A DNA stretch of 64,000 bases from Zygaena filipendulae (GCA_907165275.2 OU015653.1:650001-714000), one strand, 5' to 3'. Positions 45,412-57,696 are shown, counted from the first letter of the stretch. Program-made: numbers and translations. The notes: a model not told the origin generated them from the letters alone.

Positions 45412-46863
45412 TTAATTTTTAAAAATTCTGCCACTGTTCTTTTTATATTATTTAATTCATACTTAATTTACTTAAAATTATACCCGAATGAACTACATAC
45501 CTATTAAAAAAAATGCTATCCTGTTTTTGAGAAGCGTAATATTAATTTTAACATCGAGTAACCTTTAAAAAAATTTTTAGGGCGAAGAATAAAATGTTAA
45601 AATGTTTTGGTTCCTTCATGGAAAAACCTTATTTAAAACTGTAATAACAATTCACGAGTTTAATTCTTTTATTTTCCAAAAAGTCTTTAGCAACTCCACG
45701 ACATAGAAATTACTTGGCAACAGTTATCAGGCGCGGCTCGTCTGCGACCACCCCTGCCGCGCGTTTAGGGGGCGAAAAATTAAAATTAAATTCATAAAAA
45801 TTGGGTGCGGTGTCACTTTTAGCGGGAAATTAGACACTTTTATTGTGCCTAAGTCGAGTGGCGTAACTTTTGATAGAAAAAGTTGGTGGGCAGTAACACA
45901 CAATTAGGGTGTAGAGGGCGCGCGCTCTCTCGACTAGCCGGAGCTCGGGGCAACTTTTTAAATTTCCTTAAATCCCCTTTTCATTGGGAGCCTCGATACC
46001 TTTATTAATAAAAAAGGAAACTGTGTTTGAAAACTTTCTTTGGGTATTTGGCCTTGGCGTTTATTAACTTGCTTATTGCCTTTTTTGTTTATTTTTATTT
46101 TTATTTTTTTAAGTGATAAAAATGAAAAAAGAATTAAAGGAAAAGTTTATATTGGCTCGCCAGAAAAAAGGCTTGAGTTTTATCCATGTATATTTTATGG
46201 TGCAGTTTATGTCTTCTTCTAAGACGCTAGACAAATGTTAGTGATGAATGTGGACTCTATATTAAATTAAACCGACAGTAGATAAAGACCTTTTTAATCA
46301 AGGAACCGATCTCTGCTCTCTGTTACTTTTATAATTCACCGTGGTGAATTTTGAGTACCCTAAAGAACTCGAAAAAACTTCTTATCCTTGCTAACGAGAT
46401 CTATAGTCAAATCAATCTAACAATGCAAAATTACTCCGGGTACTTACCCTGATAAATATGTGACTTGAAAATGACTACGTAGAGTACGTAGAAACAAAAA
46501 CAATTGCCTCATGTATGACGGAGCATCTCTTGAGAACGAGTCGACCGATTTCTTTTTCGTTGTGTTTCTAGTTAAAAGGAGAAGGTTTAATGGAAATGTT
46601 TTTTTGGAAAATCTACGGGCAAAGACGGAAATTGGAAGTTCTGAAACTCATACGGGCCATATACAATGTCAAAAGCTTCATGCAAAGTAGATATTATAAC
46701 AATATTTTCGAACGGTATTACCACAACAAAACCATTTTAATCTGATCCATAATTGTTCTGAATGTTAATTATAGGTACTACAGAATTAAAAATAGGTAGA
46801 TACCTATATATTCCAAGATTTTATTATATGTTACTTATTGTTAAAACTACATTTAACAACATC
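45412..46863. other. unassigned, with a GC-rich patch and a dispersed-repeat word
   Basis: 45725-45960 is GC-richer (TGCCGCGCGTTTAGGGGGCG) but unrecognised. 46510-46600 (GAGAACGAGTCGACCGATTT, GTTGTGTTTCTAGTTAAAAG) resembles a dispersed lepidopteran repeat. No gene supported. Confidence 0.4.
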
Positions 46864-47010
46864 AAACAAACAGACAGACAGACAAACAGACAGAAGAGAA
46901 TTAAAAAAAAATAATATTTTTTTATGTAAGTAGGTACCTACCGTATTTACGAGTACTTTCATATGCATTTAGTGAAAAGCTGTTAATTTGGAATTACAAA
47001 CAGACACCTT
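46864..47010 (+). repeat. dispersed repeat L, copy 1
   Basis: CAGACAGACAGACAAACAGA followed by TTTCATATGCATTTAGTGAA and ACAAACAGACACCTTAATTT. The same order recurs at 54410-54535. Probably the 3' part of a non-LTR element. Confidence 0.55.
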
Positions 47011-47269
47011 AATTTTATTTATATTTTTTTTTTCATAATGGCTATTGTTTTTTTTTTAGGCATTCATTTGAATGCATTCCAAAATAAGTCACCTGTGCTA
47101 GAATCTGACAGCTGTCATGGCCTCAAAGCATTTTGAATCCACTCCGTCCGTTAAACATTGTAATCTCCACTCAATCTGATATTTTAAACTCTTTCGTCCG
47201 CCCTTTATTTTGTTTTAATCTAATACATGACATTATTTTATCGTTTGCTGGTTGTTTTCCGCTATTTTA

Positions 47270-47598
47270 CCAACTTTGCTTGAAATTTTTCATACACGTT
47301 GTCAAGTTAGAAAAGGATAAGTGGACGCAGATAAGCAATAACATGTTAACCCACAAAATTAAGTTACCTATTCAGAACGATTTATTGAGAGTTAGGGAAC
47401 GTTTTTTAATTATGTGTTTACCTTATTACATTGCTTAAGTATGTAACTAAATATTGAACATAAAAAATGTTGACAGAAAATGGCGCTATAATTTTAAAAC
47501 ACGATTTACTCAAAATTTCTCCAGTGTGGGTTAACACACTATTGCTTATCTATGTCCAAGTATAGGATGCTTTTTATCCCGGAATTTCCCCCTAGGAA
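47270..47598 (+). mobile_element. Helitron fragment split by MITE B5
   Basis: Left part CTTGAAATTTTTCATACACG and TTGTCAAGTTAG; right part GGATGCTTTTTATCCCGGAA after the insertion. The duplicated AAGT marks the insertion of B5. Confidence 0.7.
47323..47557 (+). mobile_element. MITE family B, copy B5, nested in a Helitron fragment
   Basis: GGACGCAGATAAGCAATAAC to ATTGCTTATCTATGTCC, with the exact 4-bp duplication AAGT at 47319-47322 and 47558-47561. Confidence 0.9.
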
Positions 47599-50500
47599 CA
47601 CCTACAATAGTTTATAATAATCTGTGCAAGTGTACAGAGCGAGTTGGTCAACAATTATTAATTACGTCTCAAATCCACACGTACTTCGAGATTTGCGCGG
47701 CAGACCGTCAGGGTGCGATCCAAGAAGCAAAACGTGACGTCGTCGCGACGAAGCCGGTGTGACGCCCTATGAGGCTTAAAAATTTATTTATATTCGAAAA
47801 AGCATTTTAAAGATATATGTATAATGTATTATAACATAATACACTATATGTATAATGTATTATGATATAATACACTATAAAACTTAAGTTGAAATATATC
47901 TAAAGCATTGCGAGTTGATAAACTCACAATCTAAATTTTGTATGATTATTGATGTATAATTCATAAACTAAAATGAATAAAGTAATTATTCATATGAAAT
48001 AAAATGTTTATAATAAGGTATATTAACCGTGTGCTTGGTTTCAGATGTAACGGTGATATCGACTTGTACCCCCCAACCCCCCGCATACCCCTCTCAAACG
48101 AGACGTGAACGCACCGCCAGTATCCACGCGGGCGGCTGAGACGTGAAGTGGCATCGCGCGGCGGGCGGACGAGCGAGTCGAGAGGCTACGCGTCGCGCGT
48201 AGAGCGCGTCGCGTATACAACATTAAATGTTGTTAAACGAGTTTGGTGGTGGCTCGAATATAGATTTGCATTATTATGCTTATCTAAATATTAAGTTAAC
48301 ATAGAGTGTTGACAAACGAGTTTGGTGGTAGCTCGTATACGGATATTGTATTATTATACAAATCTAAATAATTATATTGGAGTCTCACGTGAAGGTCTTA
48401 GATGAGAATGCCGACGACCACTTTCACAATAAAGATGATGTAGTTGGGAGTTCGAACGAGCTTACGTACTTAGTGACTTGTCGCTCTGTACGAAAGCCTT
48501 GTCAACGCGCTCGACGTCCGTTAGGATATCTTGTGCGAAGACATATATTATTATGAGGAAGGCTTTCGGTGTGTATGGATTGTAATTTTATTGTTATTAA
48601 ATTATAATTCATCACATCTTATCGGCTCGATGCATACGTGTATTTTCAATTTATTGGAATTTACAACGACGATGAACTCTAATCCTGAGCGGTTAGACGT
48701 CGCGCGTCGCGAGCGTAAGATAATGTGGAAAGGTAAAAATCCGCGCCTTGAGTTGTCTTCGCCGTGACGGGTTTCGTTGTGCACGTATTGTATCTTGTCT
48801 ATTGAATAACTACGCCTTCCGTGTTATTCAAAAACTATCATCGACTATGCGGCTGACTGGAGACGCGGGATCGCTTCCTACACCAAGGGAGTGTTGAACG
48901 CTCTTCTTTCAAGATAACATTACTTTCTTTTTTTTACAAACATAATAATTATAGTCAATGCGCTTTGTGACTTTGTTACGTTGTGCAGAGACTATGGGAT
49001 CGGCTGTGGACGACCTAGTCGTTAACGCTTGATCTCGGTAAACAGTTGTGTTTTTCAACACGACTTGTTTATCAAAATAAACGAGTGCTGAGTGGGTGTT
49101 GTACGAGGACGAGCTGTGATCCAATCAATTGGGCTTCGGCCTTAGCTACGTGTAGCTACTATAACACAAATTGACCGACTGAAGTTATGATGTCCGGCGA
49201 GACTGGTCTCATACACTTATATTTGAATTATTGGGATGGTGTTGAGGTCGCGGTACTATCCGCATTATGGCCTCGGCCTTCGGGCTGACACGTACCCTGG
49301 GGTCTCGGCACCGCCGAATTATGACCTCCAACGATTGCTGCTGATACGGGACGTACAGTCTCATATAGCTGATTCATCCTCTAACGGATGTCGGTTATGC
49401 ATATTTGGAGAACTCTCTACCTTGTGCAACACAGGTGGGGGGGGGTGGTAACTGCTTATGAGCAGGCGGATGACCATCACCGTGGGTAGCGCAGGACGGG
49501 GCTATTCCACCTCTCGCTATATAATAAACTTGTTATGTAGTGAGAGCCATTGTAAATATTCCTATTGGAATATCAAGTTGATTATAATAAACATCGTATG
49601 GGAGGTGTTCTATGAGCATCATATTCCTATCTCAGAATCCGAACACTACTAACGTCGATAGACGTAAGTTAGTGATTATGTGTACCACTGTAATAAGGAT
49701 ACCGTCTTTGGAGTCTCTCTGCTTCCGGGCTAACAACACTATTAACGCACAGACGTTAAATAAATGTACAGTGTAGTCTCGCACTTAAAAATAGAACCGT
49801 TCGTGTAGAGCGAGTTCATATAAAGATCGAATGTCACCCAACTCAAACGCAGTTGGGTGTACTAAATATAAATATTTCTTACAGAAATATTATGCACGAA
49901 TATTAAAATAAAATGTCAAATTAATTGATGGTTGTTTTATTCAATTAATACCTAAGTCCAACCTCGACCCATTATAATAATGCGGATAGGATGGTGACGG
50001 AATCGAATCTCAACCTAAAAGAAACTGGAGTCATTTATAACACAACGTAAAACTGGGTCTAACTATTAGACGAAATTGGCCAAAATTAAAATGTTCAACA
50101 TCTTTGATGTTGTTCATAAATTGATGAAGGAGGGTGAAAGTTACACCGGCTTATACACATTTACGTCCGTGATAATCTCGGGAGGTCCTATTCTATGAGT
50201 GAAAAACTATTAGAATCTCTCTTCAAAATATTTTACACATGCCTATTTAGAATATTTTATTTGGTTCGGCACGCACAGCTATTTATCGAAGTTTTATCAT
50301 AATTTGATAAAATATGATATCGGAACAATAGACTAAGGACGAAGCACAGATAAGAAGACTGGCAAATTAACATTCAGAATATATTAATTTTAAAATTAGG
50401 TATTATTATGTAATATTAAAATGAATTGCACAGTTTGGTATACTGCTCATAACTTAAAATACTTTCAAAGTATAACCAATCAATATTGTACATAAAACGG
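47599..50500. other. unidentified 2.9-kb block with GC-rich patches
   Basis: No element known to me, and no Helitron, MITE B, C or D in it. Visible structure: two tandem 31-bp hairpin units at 47817-47880 (ATAATGTATTAT..ATAATACACTAT), a CpG-rich stretch at 48090-48215, a 79-bp direct duplication at 48230-48375 (ACGAGTTTGGTGGTRGCTCG), and a G run at 49436-49446. Frames of 60-78 codons (48531-48767, 49236-49451) show no motif. It might be an old LTR element, a non-coding RNA locus or exons of a host gene; the sequence alone does not decide. Confidence 0.35.
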
Positions 50501-51107
50501 AAGGTACTAATTTTGTTATCAAAGTTATCTTGGCATATGGTAACCAAGTTTAACCGAAGTCGCGCTAATAGACTCGTTATTATCAAATAACGTTATTTTG
50601 GCAAATGTGAAGTTTCTAAAATAATAACAACATAGTGAACAATTTATAATCAATTTTAAATCACCTAAAAGAAAGTTTGATCCGCCGGTCTTTTCACTTG
50701 ATAACTTCATTGCATTTACATCTCACGTGGTGTTCACCGAGCGAGTCACGCGTAAAACCTTACCTTGCCTTAAAAACCTTACAGAATAGATCCCCGCTCG
50801 CTAAATACAAAGCGTCGAATGTGAGCCAATTACATTTGCTCAAACATTTCCCAGAGCTAGCTTTCGACACGGGGATTATCTGTAATGCAGCCTGACTTGT
50901 CATCTGAACCAATAACTAATCACATGAACGGATTATATAGGTATTGCCTTCCAATAACAATATCAATAATTAACTTTTACAACCTGTACCTTATCACTTT
51001 TTGATCTTAATTAAATCTTAATTTTTTATGCTTCGACCAGTAAGAATATACAGACCAATACTTTCTCCTGAGTGTGTAGATTACCCTAGTCGAAGATTCA
51101 TAAAAAT

Positions 51108-51325
51108 CAGTTGTGTTGTTTCTAAAATAAATACGCATTTCCATAAAAACAAACGTTGGATGGATGTTTGTTACTCTTTCACGCAACAACTACTGGATGG
51201 ATTTAAATGAAACTTTACAATAATATAGCTTATACATCAGATTAACACATAGGGTACTTTTTATCCCCGAATTCCCGCGGGAACTCTGAAATTAACGCGG
51301 GTGAAACCGCGGGGCACAACTATTC
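51108..51325 (+). mobile_element. Lep1-type Helitron, divergent 5' half
   Basis: Plus-strand copy with GTTTGTTACTCTTTCACGCA, CATAGGGTACTTTTTATCCC and hairpin CGCGGGTGAAACCGCGG then GGCACAACTATT (CTAG mutated). 50501-51107 holds no recognised gene. Confidence 0.7.
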
Positions 51326-52100
51326 ATTAATATATTAATTAAGTACAAAACAAAGTAGTTAATAGGTACTTATAATATTTTTATTAAAAGTCTTGTAAGT
51401 TTAGCACACTACACTACATGTTTTCGATGTAAAATTATCTAGACTGTTGAAAAGATGGAAGTGGACGCGGGCGCTCTAGCGATCGCTATTCTAGTCAACT
51501 TACAAACCTTTTGATTTATCGAAAACTTGACAGGTCTAAATCTCGTACCTACCTATTAATTTATGAAGAATTAAACCTCACCTGAAACGAGTCCACTTGA
51601 AGATTAAACAACAAAGTCTAGTTCAACCCAAAAAATTATAAATTAAACACACCTAAACTGAACTTGGTTGTGAAACGAGGTTTTGTAATTCACGAACATT
51701 CAGACAAAGCGAAGTCCTATTTTTTATTTTTTTATTTTATTTTCGTTTATTCAGGACAACAACAGCTACAAAAACATATAATAGATTTAGATTACAAGAT
51801 TACACTATGAGCCAATAATAGTTACCCTTATATAAAGTACAGAATTTAGCAGTACGTACACAAAACTATAACGATTTAGAAACACAGAACTTAAAAGTAA
51901 AACTAAAAGTAACAATGTATAATATACTTACGTATTTAAATATGAAAAACAACGGCGGCGGACAGTGATATTGATAATTGTCACAACGATAAATCGCTAT
52001 TAAAATTATTACACAGTTAATCGCCCTGAAATCCTTGTTCAGACGTACAGTCGGTGACACAATTCAAAGAGTTGGAAAACTTTTCAAATTTCTACAGTCA
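51326..52100. other. unassigned sequence
   Basis: No gene recognised; AT-rich, with a T-rich run at 51719-51745. Confidence 0.5.
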
Positions 52101-52379
52101 TCCTACTAATATTATAAATGTGAAAGTGTGGATGTTTGTTACTCAATCACGCAAAAACGGCTGAACAGATTTGGATGAAATTTGGCATGCACGTTGTCAG
52201 GGGTACAGAGAAGGACAAAGGGTACTTTTTATCCTGTAATTCCCACATTTTGGAATTCTTGTAATTTTTGTAATTCCCATATTCAGTAGGTCTGAGAATC
52301 GGCTACTGTCTATTTTTCATCCCGGAATTCCCGCGGGAACTCCGAAACTCACGCGGGTGACATCGTGGGGCGCAGCTAG
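52101..52379 (+). mobile_element. complete chimeric Helitron
   Basis: Starts TCCTACTAATATTATAAATG after A and ends GGGGCGCAGCTAG before T. The 5' half is a standard Lep1 copy up to GGTACTTTTTATCC. It then continues with GTAGGTCTGAGAATCGGCTA and CTGTCTATTTTTCATCCCGG, the body of the 4050-4235 subfamily, before the shared hairpin. One element thus joins two subfamilies. Confidence 0.8.
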
Positions 52380-52736
52380 TACTAAATAAGTTTGTCAGAG
52401 GATTGCCAAGCAGCCAGCACTATCATTAACGCTATCAAAGATTATATAATCACTACGTTTTAAACGCTATAGCAACAAGTTTTCGAGAGAATCCTGAGTC
52501 ACATGCGCCAGAAACCGCGGGTTTTAGCTAGTTTTTCTCTTCGATACCTACAAGTATCGTAACAAAAGTTTCGTACCTACAATATTAATTTAAATTAAGT
52601 CATCTATTGTCATAATATTATCATATAATGTATTTAATTTTTTTTTATTATAGCGTTTCTAATATAAGTATAAACTAACTGTAATTGTGTTGTTCTCTGT
52701 TTCCAAATAAATGGCTTTTCTTCTTCTTCTTCTTCT
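52380..52736 (+). repeat. LINE-like 3' tail and spacer
   Basis: 52660-52736 ends CCAAATAAATGGCTTTTCTT followed by CTT repeats, the arrangement of an AATAAA signal and trinucleotide tail of an RTE- or CR1-like LINE. A Helitron-like end (CCGCGGGTTTTAGCTAG) is visible near 52516-52532. Confidence 0.45.
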
Positions 52737-52765
52737 AACTAGCCCATTGTAAGAATCACTATGTT

Positions 52766-52822
52766 CGGCAGACACATTGGCAGACATTGGCAGGCACATT
52801 GGCAGATATATTGGCAGACACT
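52766..52822 (+). repeat. short tandem repeat of TTGGCAGACA words
   Basis: Four imperfect units of 10-14 bp (ATTGGCAGACATTGGCAGGC). No gene. Confidence 0.7.
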
Positions 52823-53029
52823 AATAAGCACCTACATTCTACAATGTCATCACATCCATTCCATAGTTTAACGATTTTCTTAATTTTAATTTATCTTAGT
52901 CTGAAGCCTTTTTGATGGTTGCGAGTATGTAGCAAGGGCCCTTTTGAAAGAAAAGCGACAAAATTAAAAAAAAACTCATTTCGAAAAAAATGTCACTTCT
53001 GTGTTTTTCCGTAGAGTAGCCGCAATAGG

Positions 53030-53365
53030 TTGGCAACGTATTGCGTTGCTACACAAGACTGTGGTAACCGCTTACAATTCTTTTTTTTTCGCATTTTAAC
53101 CAAACATCGAAACAGATTGGAAAATTCGAACATGGTTCTAACGAATAAACAAGGCAGAACGCGACAAATCCGTCGACCGTATCGGAAACGAACCAACCGC
53201 TCTGCGATGGAAATGGAATCTAAACAAAAAGTGAAATTATTTGCTCAGCGAAAACAAAACGGTCCCGAACTGATTGGACAAACCGCAAACAGAACGGAGA
53301 GATCGAAACGGTCCGAGGGCTTGTCTTCTATTTTAGAAGTGATTGTTATTAAATTTGTTAATTAA
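53030..53365 (+). other. open frame of 111 codons, unrecognised
   Basis: The frame is open through a stretch rich in lysine, arginine, asparagine and glutamine (for example RQIRRPYRKRTNRSAMEMES). It starts with TTG at 53030; the first ATG is at about 53132. I recognise no domain, and the T-run in the first third (53081-53090) argues against translation. It could be part of a host exon, or chance. Confidence 0.2.
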
Positions 53366-53542
53366 AACTTGACGGGGTGACGTCTTTACTTCTTCTTTTT
53401 CAATAATGGCAATCTATCGCGATTTATCGCATTTAATTCTGCCAATGTACGTATTTTTAGCAATTAAAGAAAGTTTCATTTAAATCCATCCAGTAGTTTT
53501 TGCGTGAAAGAGTAACAAACATCCATCCATCCATATTATTAT

Positions 53543-53803
53543 AAAAATATTGGACACGTATTTTTTCTTTTTTTACGTAGGTAATCAAAAAATAACAGCG
53601 ATACATTGAGTTGAAATTTCGCGTGACGCCACTAACTAGTGCAGTTTGTACGGCGGCTTGCAGCGGTAAGTGACGTCACGAGACCCCACCCTATGTCTAT
53701 TTTAATTTATTTGAAGACTAAATAAATACGTGTTTAATGATTTTTAATTTTCTAAAAGACGGACTAATTAAAATTTTGATTTTCAAAGTTGTCAACGTGT
53801 TCA
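53543..53803 (-). mobile_element. MITE family C, copy C8
   Basis: Clear family blocks (ATTTTTTCTTTTTTTACGTA, TTGAGTTGAAATTTCGCGTG). One TGACGTCA intact (53671-53678); the partner reads TGACGCCA. The block between CACCCTA and TTTTAATTTATT is deleted. Confidence 0.78.
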
Positions 53804-54249
53804 ATAAATATAATAAATTAAATCGCTAGAAAACAACTCCTTCTATTGGTGAAAATGCCAAATTTTCCTTTCTGCTCAAACTTTTTGCTTTTTGTTTTTT
53901 TTATTTAGTAGTTTTTACTGACTACAGCCGACGGTTACATACTACGTAGGTATACTTGTGCTTGATTACCAGACTTTTTTAATTGATCTTGGGATTTCCA
54001 AAATAAACAACTCCTTCGTTAAATGGGAAAATACGAATCATCCGGCGCGCTTAGATCCATATTGAAAACAAACTGACAAATAATCCTTTTTCACTCAGTT
54101 TAATTTGTTTTTTTTTTTCGCGAAAGTAACACACATACCTACATATAGCTTGTAGTAATTACAATAGCTCAGATAATATAATACTACAATAGTCTTTACT
54201 ACTACTAGCAGTTTGTCACCAGGAGTTCTAGTAGAAAGCTAGTATAATA
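53804..54249. other. unassigned sequence
   Basis: No gene or recognised element. Confidence 0.5.
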
Positions 54250-54535
54250 ATACTATAGTTGTACCCCGTGGTTTCACCCGCGTAACTTTCGGAATCCCCG
54301 CAGGAATTATTTTTTTGTCTAAAATAATAGTAGCTGTTACTATTTATAACATCATTTATCTGCCAGTAAAAGTCCCGTTTCGGTCCAGCCGTTTCAGAGA
54401 TTAGCCGGATCAGACAGACAGACAAAAATAAAAAATAAAAAGATTTTTTTAAGTAAGTAACCTATATACTTTCATATGCATTTAGTGAGAAACTGTTAAT
54501 TTGAAATAAAAAACAGACACTTCAATATTATTACA
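54250..54535. repeat. Helitron-like end joined to repeat L, copy 2
   Basis: 54255-54310 is a minus-strand hairpin end (CCCCGTGGTTTCACCCGCG) with a divergent body. From 54410, CAGACAGACAGACAAAAATA and TTTCATATGCATTTAGTGAG match repeat L at 46864. Confidence 0.55.
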
Positions 54536-54620
54536 CACAATATCTACACTTATTTATTCCATTTTATCCCATTTGTATATTATAATTTTGTATTACAATA
54601 AATTTATTAAATAAAATTTT

Positions 54621-55828
54621 TAACAAAAAAAATTAAAACCGACTTCCAAAAACACAAAACTAAAAAACTAAAAATAAAAAGCTAAAAATAACAAAATACC
54701 GATTTACTTAATCCAAAAGACAAAAACACACGTAATATTATTATTGGTTTGTGCTACCACTGATCGGTTTGAATTCGGTGACAAGCCCGCTGGTGTCTGC
54801 CCACTTGGGTTGTTCTGCTCACGAAGAGCTGGTGGCGGGAGTCGACTTAGCCCATCTTCCCCCTCCATATCTGGCTTGTCACCGACTTCATACCGATCAG
54901 TGGTAGCACAAACCAATAATAATATTACGTGTGTTTTTGTCTTTTGGATTAAGTAAATCGGTATTTTGTTATTTTTAGCTTTTTATTTTTAGTTTTTTAG
55001 TTTTGTGTTTTTGGAAGTCGGTTTTAATTTTTTTGTTAAAAATTTGTTTATTTCTTGCTTTTTAGTGAGTCGGTTTGTAATTTATCTAAGTTACAGTAGC
55101 CTAATGTCAACTACTCATAACCTTTTACAAAATATTGCTTTTCCCGACGCAGGGACGTTAATTGTTGAGGAGTTCTCCTAGTACATCACCATCAGTTCCA
55201 CTTCACCATATACATTGTGACGGGCATAAATTGTTTAGAAACCATATTAAAGTTATCGATTCGGAACTCCTGAAATACCCATTATTGAGTAGTTCCGATG
55301 ACCATCTGTGGTCTTCATCATCAGTTCCTCTTCTTCAAATTTTGCTTTCCGAAAGCAAAGAAACGTTTTACTATAAAAAATACAAAAATCGCTATAAGTG
55401 TTCTCATAATTTTTAAAGAGTTCCCTCGATTACTCCAAGATCCCATCATCAGATCTCGACTTGGTGACAATGGAATCAATTTGGGAGTATTCCCTTTCAA
55501 ACAAAAAAACAATTTTTGAAATCGCTTCAATCGGAACCCGTGAAATACGTATTATTTTTGAGTTGTTCCGATGACCACCTGTGGTCTTCATCATCAGTTC
55601 CACTTCTTCAAATTTGGCTTTCCGGAAGTAAATGAACGATTTACTATCAAAAATACCCAAATCGCTATAGGTGTGCCTATAATTTTTGAAGAGTTCCCTC
55701 GATTTCGCCAAGATCCCATCATCAGATCCCGACTTGGTGGCAATGGGACCTAATTGGGAGTAAACCCTTTCAAACAAAAAAAGAATTTTTCAAATCGGTC
55801 CAACCGTCTTCGAGTAATCGGTGAACAT

Positions 55829-55867
<39 letters not shown>

Positions 55868-55915
55868 ATACATACAATCGAACATAGAACCTCCTCCTTT
55901 TTGGAAGTCGGTTAA
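54621..55915 (-). mobile_element. modular repeat H2, inverted relative to H1
   Basis: Reads as H1 on the opposite strand: terminal palindrome first (54621-55046), then the spacer, then two tandem modules about 263 bp apart (55431 and 55694, AAGATCCCATCATCAGAT), and finally CCTCCTCCTTTTTGGAAG, TCGGTT at 55914. A run of 34 A bases lies at 55833-55866. Loop orientation relative to the arms is the same as in H1, so both copies come from one ancestral structure. Confidence 0.75.
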
Positions 55916-56247
55916 AAAATAAATAAAAGCTGTAGATAAATTCATTTATCAAAGACAAAGTAAACAATCGATCGGGCAGGTCATTTAGATTCCAACACAA
56001 ACTCTTCGAACAATGTCTTACAACTCTTTTTGTATTCGAAGCCCGTTGCAAGGAACGCTTCCATCGGACGCGAGGCTCTCGGGTGTAGTTGGTTCATTAA
56101 AATTTGTTGTGCAAGTTTTAAATTACTTAAGGCCGCCACCGGGTAGGTTTTTCTTCAGCCCGGCATGCAAGTTCCGAACTAATCTGCATGCGTAATGCAA
56201 TGTAAACAACTTTGCTAGCAAACGTACCTACGTATGTACTATGTATA
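55916..56247. other. unassigned sequence
   Basis: No gene recognised. Confidence 0.45.
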
Positions 56248-56597
56248 TACAACGTGTTAATGAATTAATTGAAAACCTGATACACCCCATTTAAAAAAAT
56301 TAACAATGATATGATTAAAATATATTTTATGTCGAAAAAATTTACACTTTAAAAGTTATTCAACATTAGTTTGGAGGTGACCTATCTACGAAATTCTAAG
56401 CGCTACGCTCGCGCCTACCGGATCGAATTATTTTGCAGCGGGCGGCGTACGGGCCAAATAATGTATTATAAATAATTTAGACATGGGCTAGTAAAAATGA
56501 AAAAATATAACCTATATTAAAACATGTGCGATCGTTTCGCTTGTCGATTCTGAGCAAACTACTTTCTAGTTTTCAGTTAATTCATTAACACGTTGTA
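56248..56597. mobile_element. MITE family E, copy E1
   Basis: 350 bp with 27-bp inverted ends (TACAACGTGTTAATGAATTA / TAATTCATTAACACGTTGTA) and TA on both sides (56246-56247, 56598-56599), compatible with a TA target duplication. The interior is non-coding (GGTGACCTATCTACGAAATT, GCGCCTACCGG). Confidence 0.8.
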
Positions 56598-57696
56598 TAC
56601 GTAAAGTTAGCAGCATCAATATGGAAACGTTTTGGGTCAGTATTTGAACTCTATTACTATTGCAATATGATTCAATGACTGGCAAAAGTGTTTCATATAT
56701 CCACTGCGGACTGTAGGTACTTGCCGCACGTATGTTCCCAACTTGTAAAGTCATGCGACTGCAATTCCTAGTTTGACTGTTTACAGGAAGCAATCGAAAC
56801 ATTAGTTCGGCTAATAAATTATCTGCGGTTCAACTCTGTTGAAGCGTAATATATTACTTACTACGAGTATAATTTCACCCGCGTGATTCTCGGATTTCCC
56901 TCTGGAAGTGTTAATTCTCGAGTCTCGGCCGAAAAATATTGTGTGAATATGACCTCAAAAGGTCACCTCGTTCAGAAGTTAGGCGGTCACAAACAGGCGC
57001 ACCATGGACGAACCGCTAAAGATTGATGACTCGACCACAGCGCCATCTATCGGTTCCAGATTTTGTGCGCGACGTTAACATATTGTTGTAGAGAACAAAC
57101 AAACTGATTTTCTTTTTAAGTTTTTAGATTTTCGCGTTTTGAACACATTACATTTTGTAAATTACGCGGGACTTGAACGCGATGTTTCTATTTATAATAA
57201 TATCTACTAACTCTACTAATCCCCAATATTTCGACCATTTATCGCTGGGATTTCTAGATAAAAAGTCCTATGTCCTTTTCTGTACCCCTAACAACATGCA
57301 TGCGAAATTCTATGACAACAAACAAACAAACAAACTCACATTCCATTTATAATATTAGCAAGGATTTTTGACGGTATCACTCCATAACATGGACGTACCT
57401 AATATGTAATTATGTACATAATATTATGTAGTGATAGTAACACACACACACACATACACATACACATACACACATACACATACACACGCACACCACTCAC
57501 CTCACACCACACACCTCACATTTCTTATCTGTTTTAGGTATTTGTTTTTTTTTTAATCTTTTTCTTTTTTGTATTAACTTGTCAGTTCTATTTCGTTAAG
57601 ATTAGTCTAACCTATCATTGGCACTATTGTGAGTAATTTGTATTGGTTAATTGTTTTCTTAATGTGCTGTGGAGTTAGCTTTCAATAAATAAAAAA
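56598..57696. other. mixed spacer: Helitron scraps, repeat J and a CA-rich microsatellite
   Basis: Small minus-strand Helitron pieces at 56862-56920 and 57240-57365. Repeat J inverted at 57110-57190. A (CA)n/(CATACA)n microsatellite at 57439-57519. A 78-codon minus-strand frame at 56566-56802 has no recognised motif. No gene supported. Confidence 0.5.

Noticed and set aside
48041..48223. A 60-codon arginine-rich minus-strand peptide
   Set aside because: It results from CpG-rich, CGCG-repeating DNA; no start context and no conservation can be claimed.
47599..50500. Ribosomal DNA
   Set aside because: GC-rich patches prompted the check, but no conserved 18S, 5.8S or 28S core sequence is present.
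55833..55866. A poly-A tail marking a retroposed gene
   Set aside because: The A run is internal to repeat H2 near its conserved end and corresponds to the T run at the same place in H1 (about 40954-40971).
57439..57519. A structured regulatory element of CA/TACA repeats
   Set aside because: It is a plain microsatellite with imperfect units.
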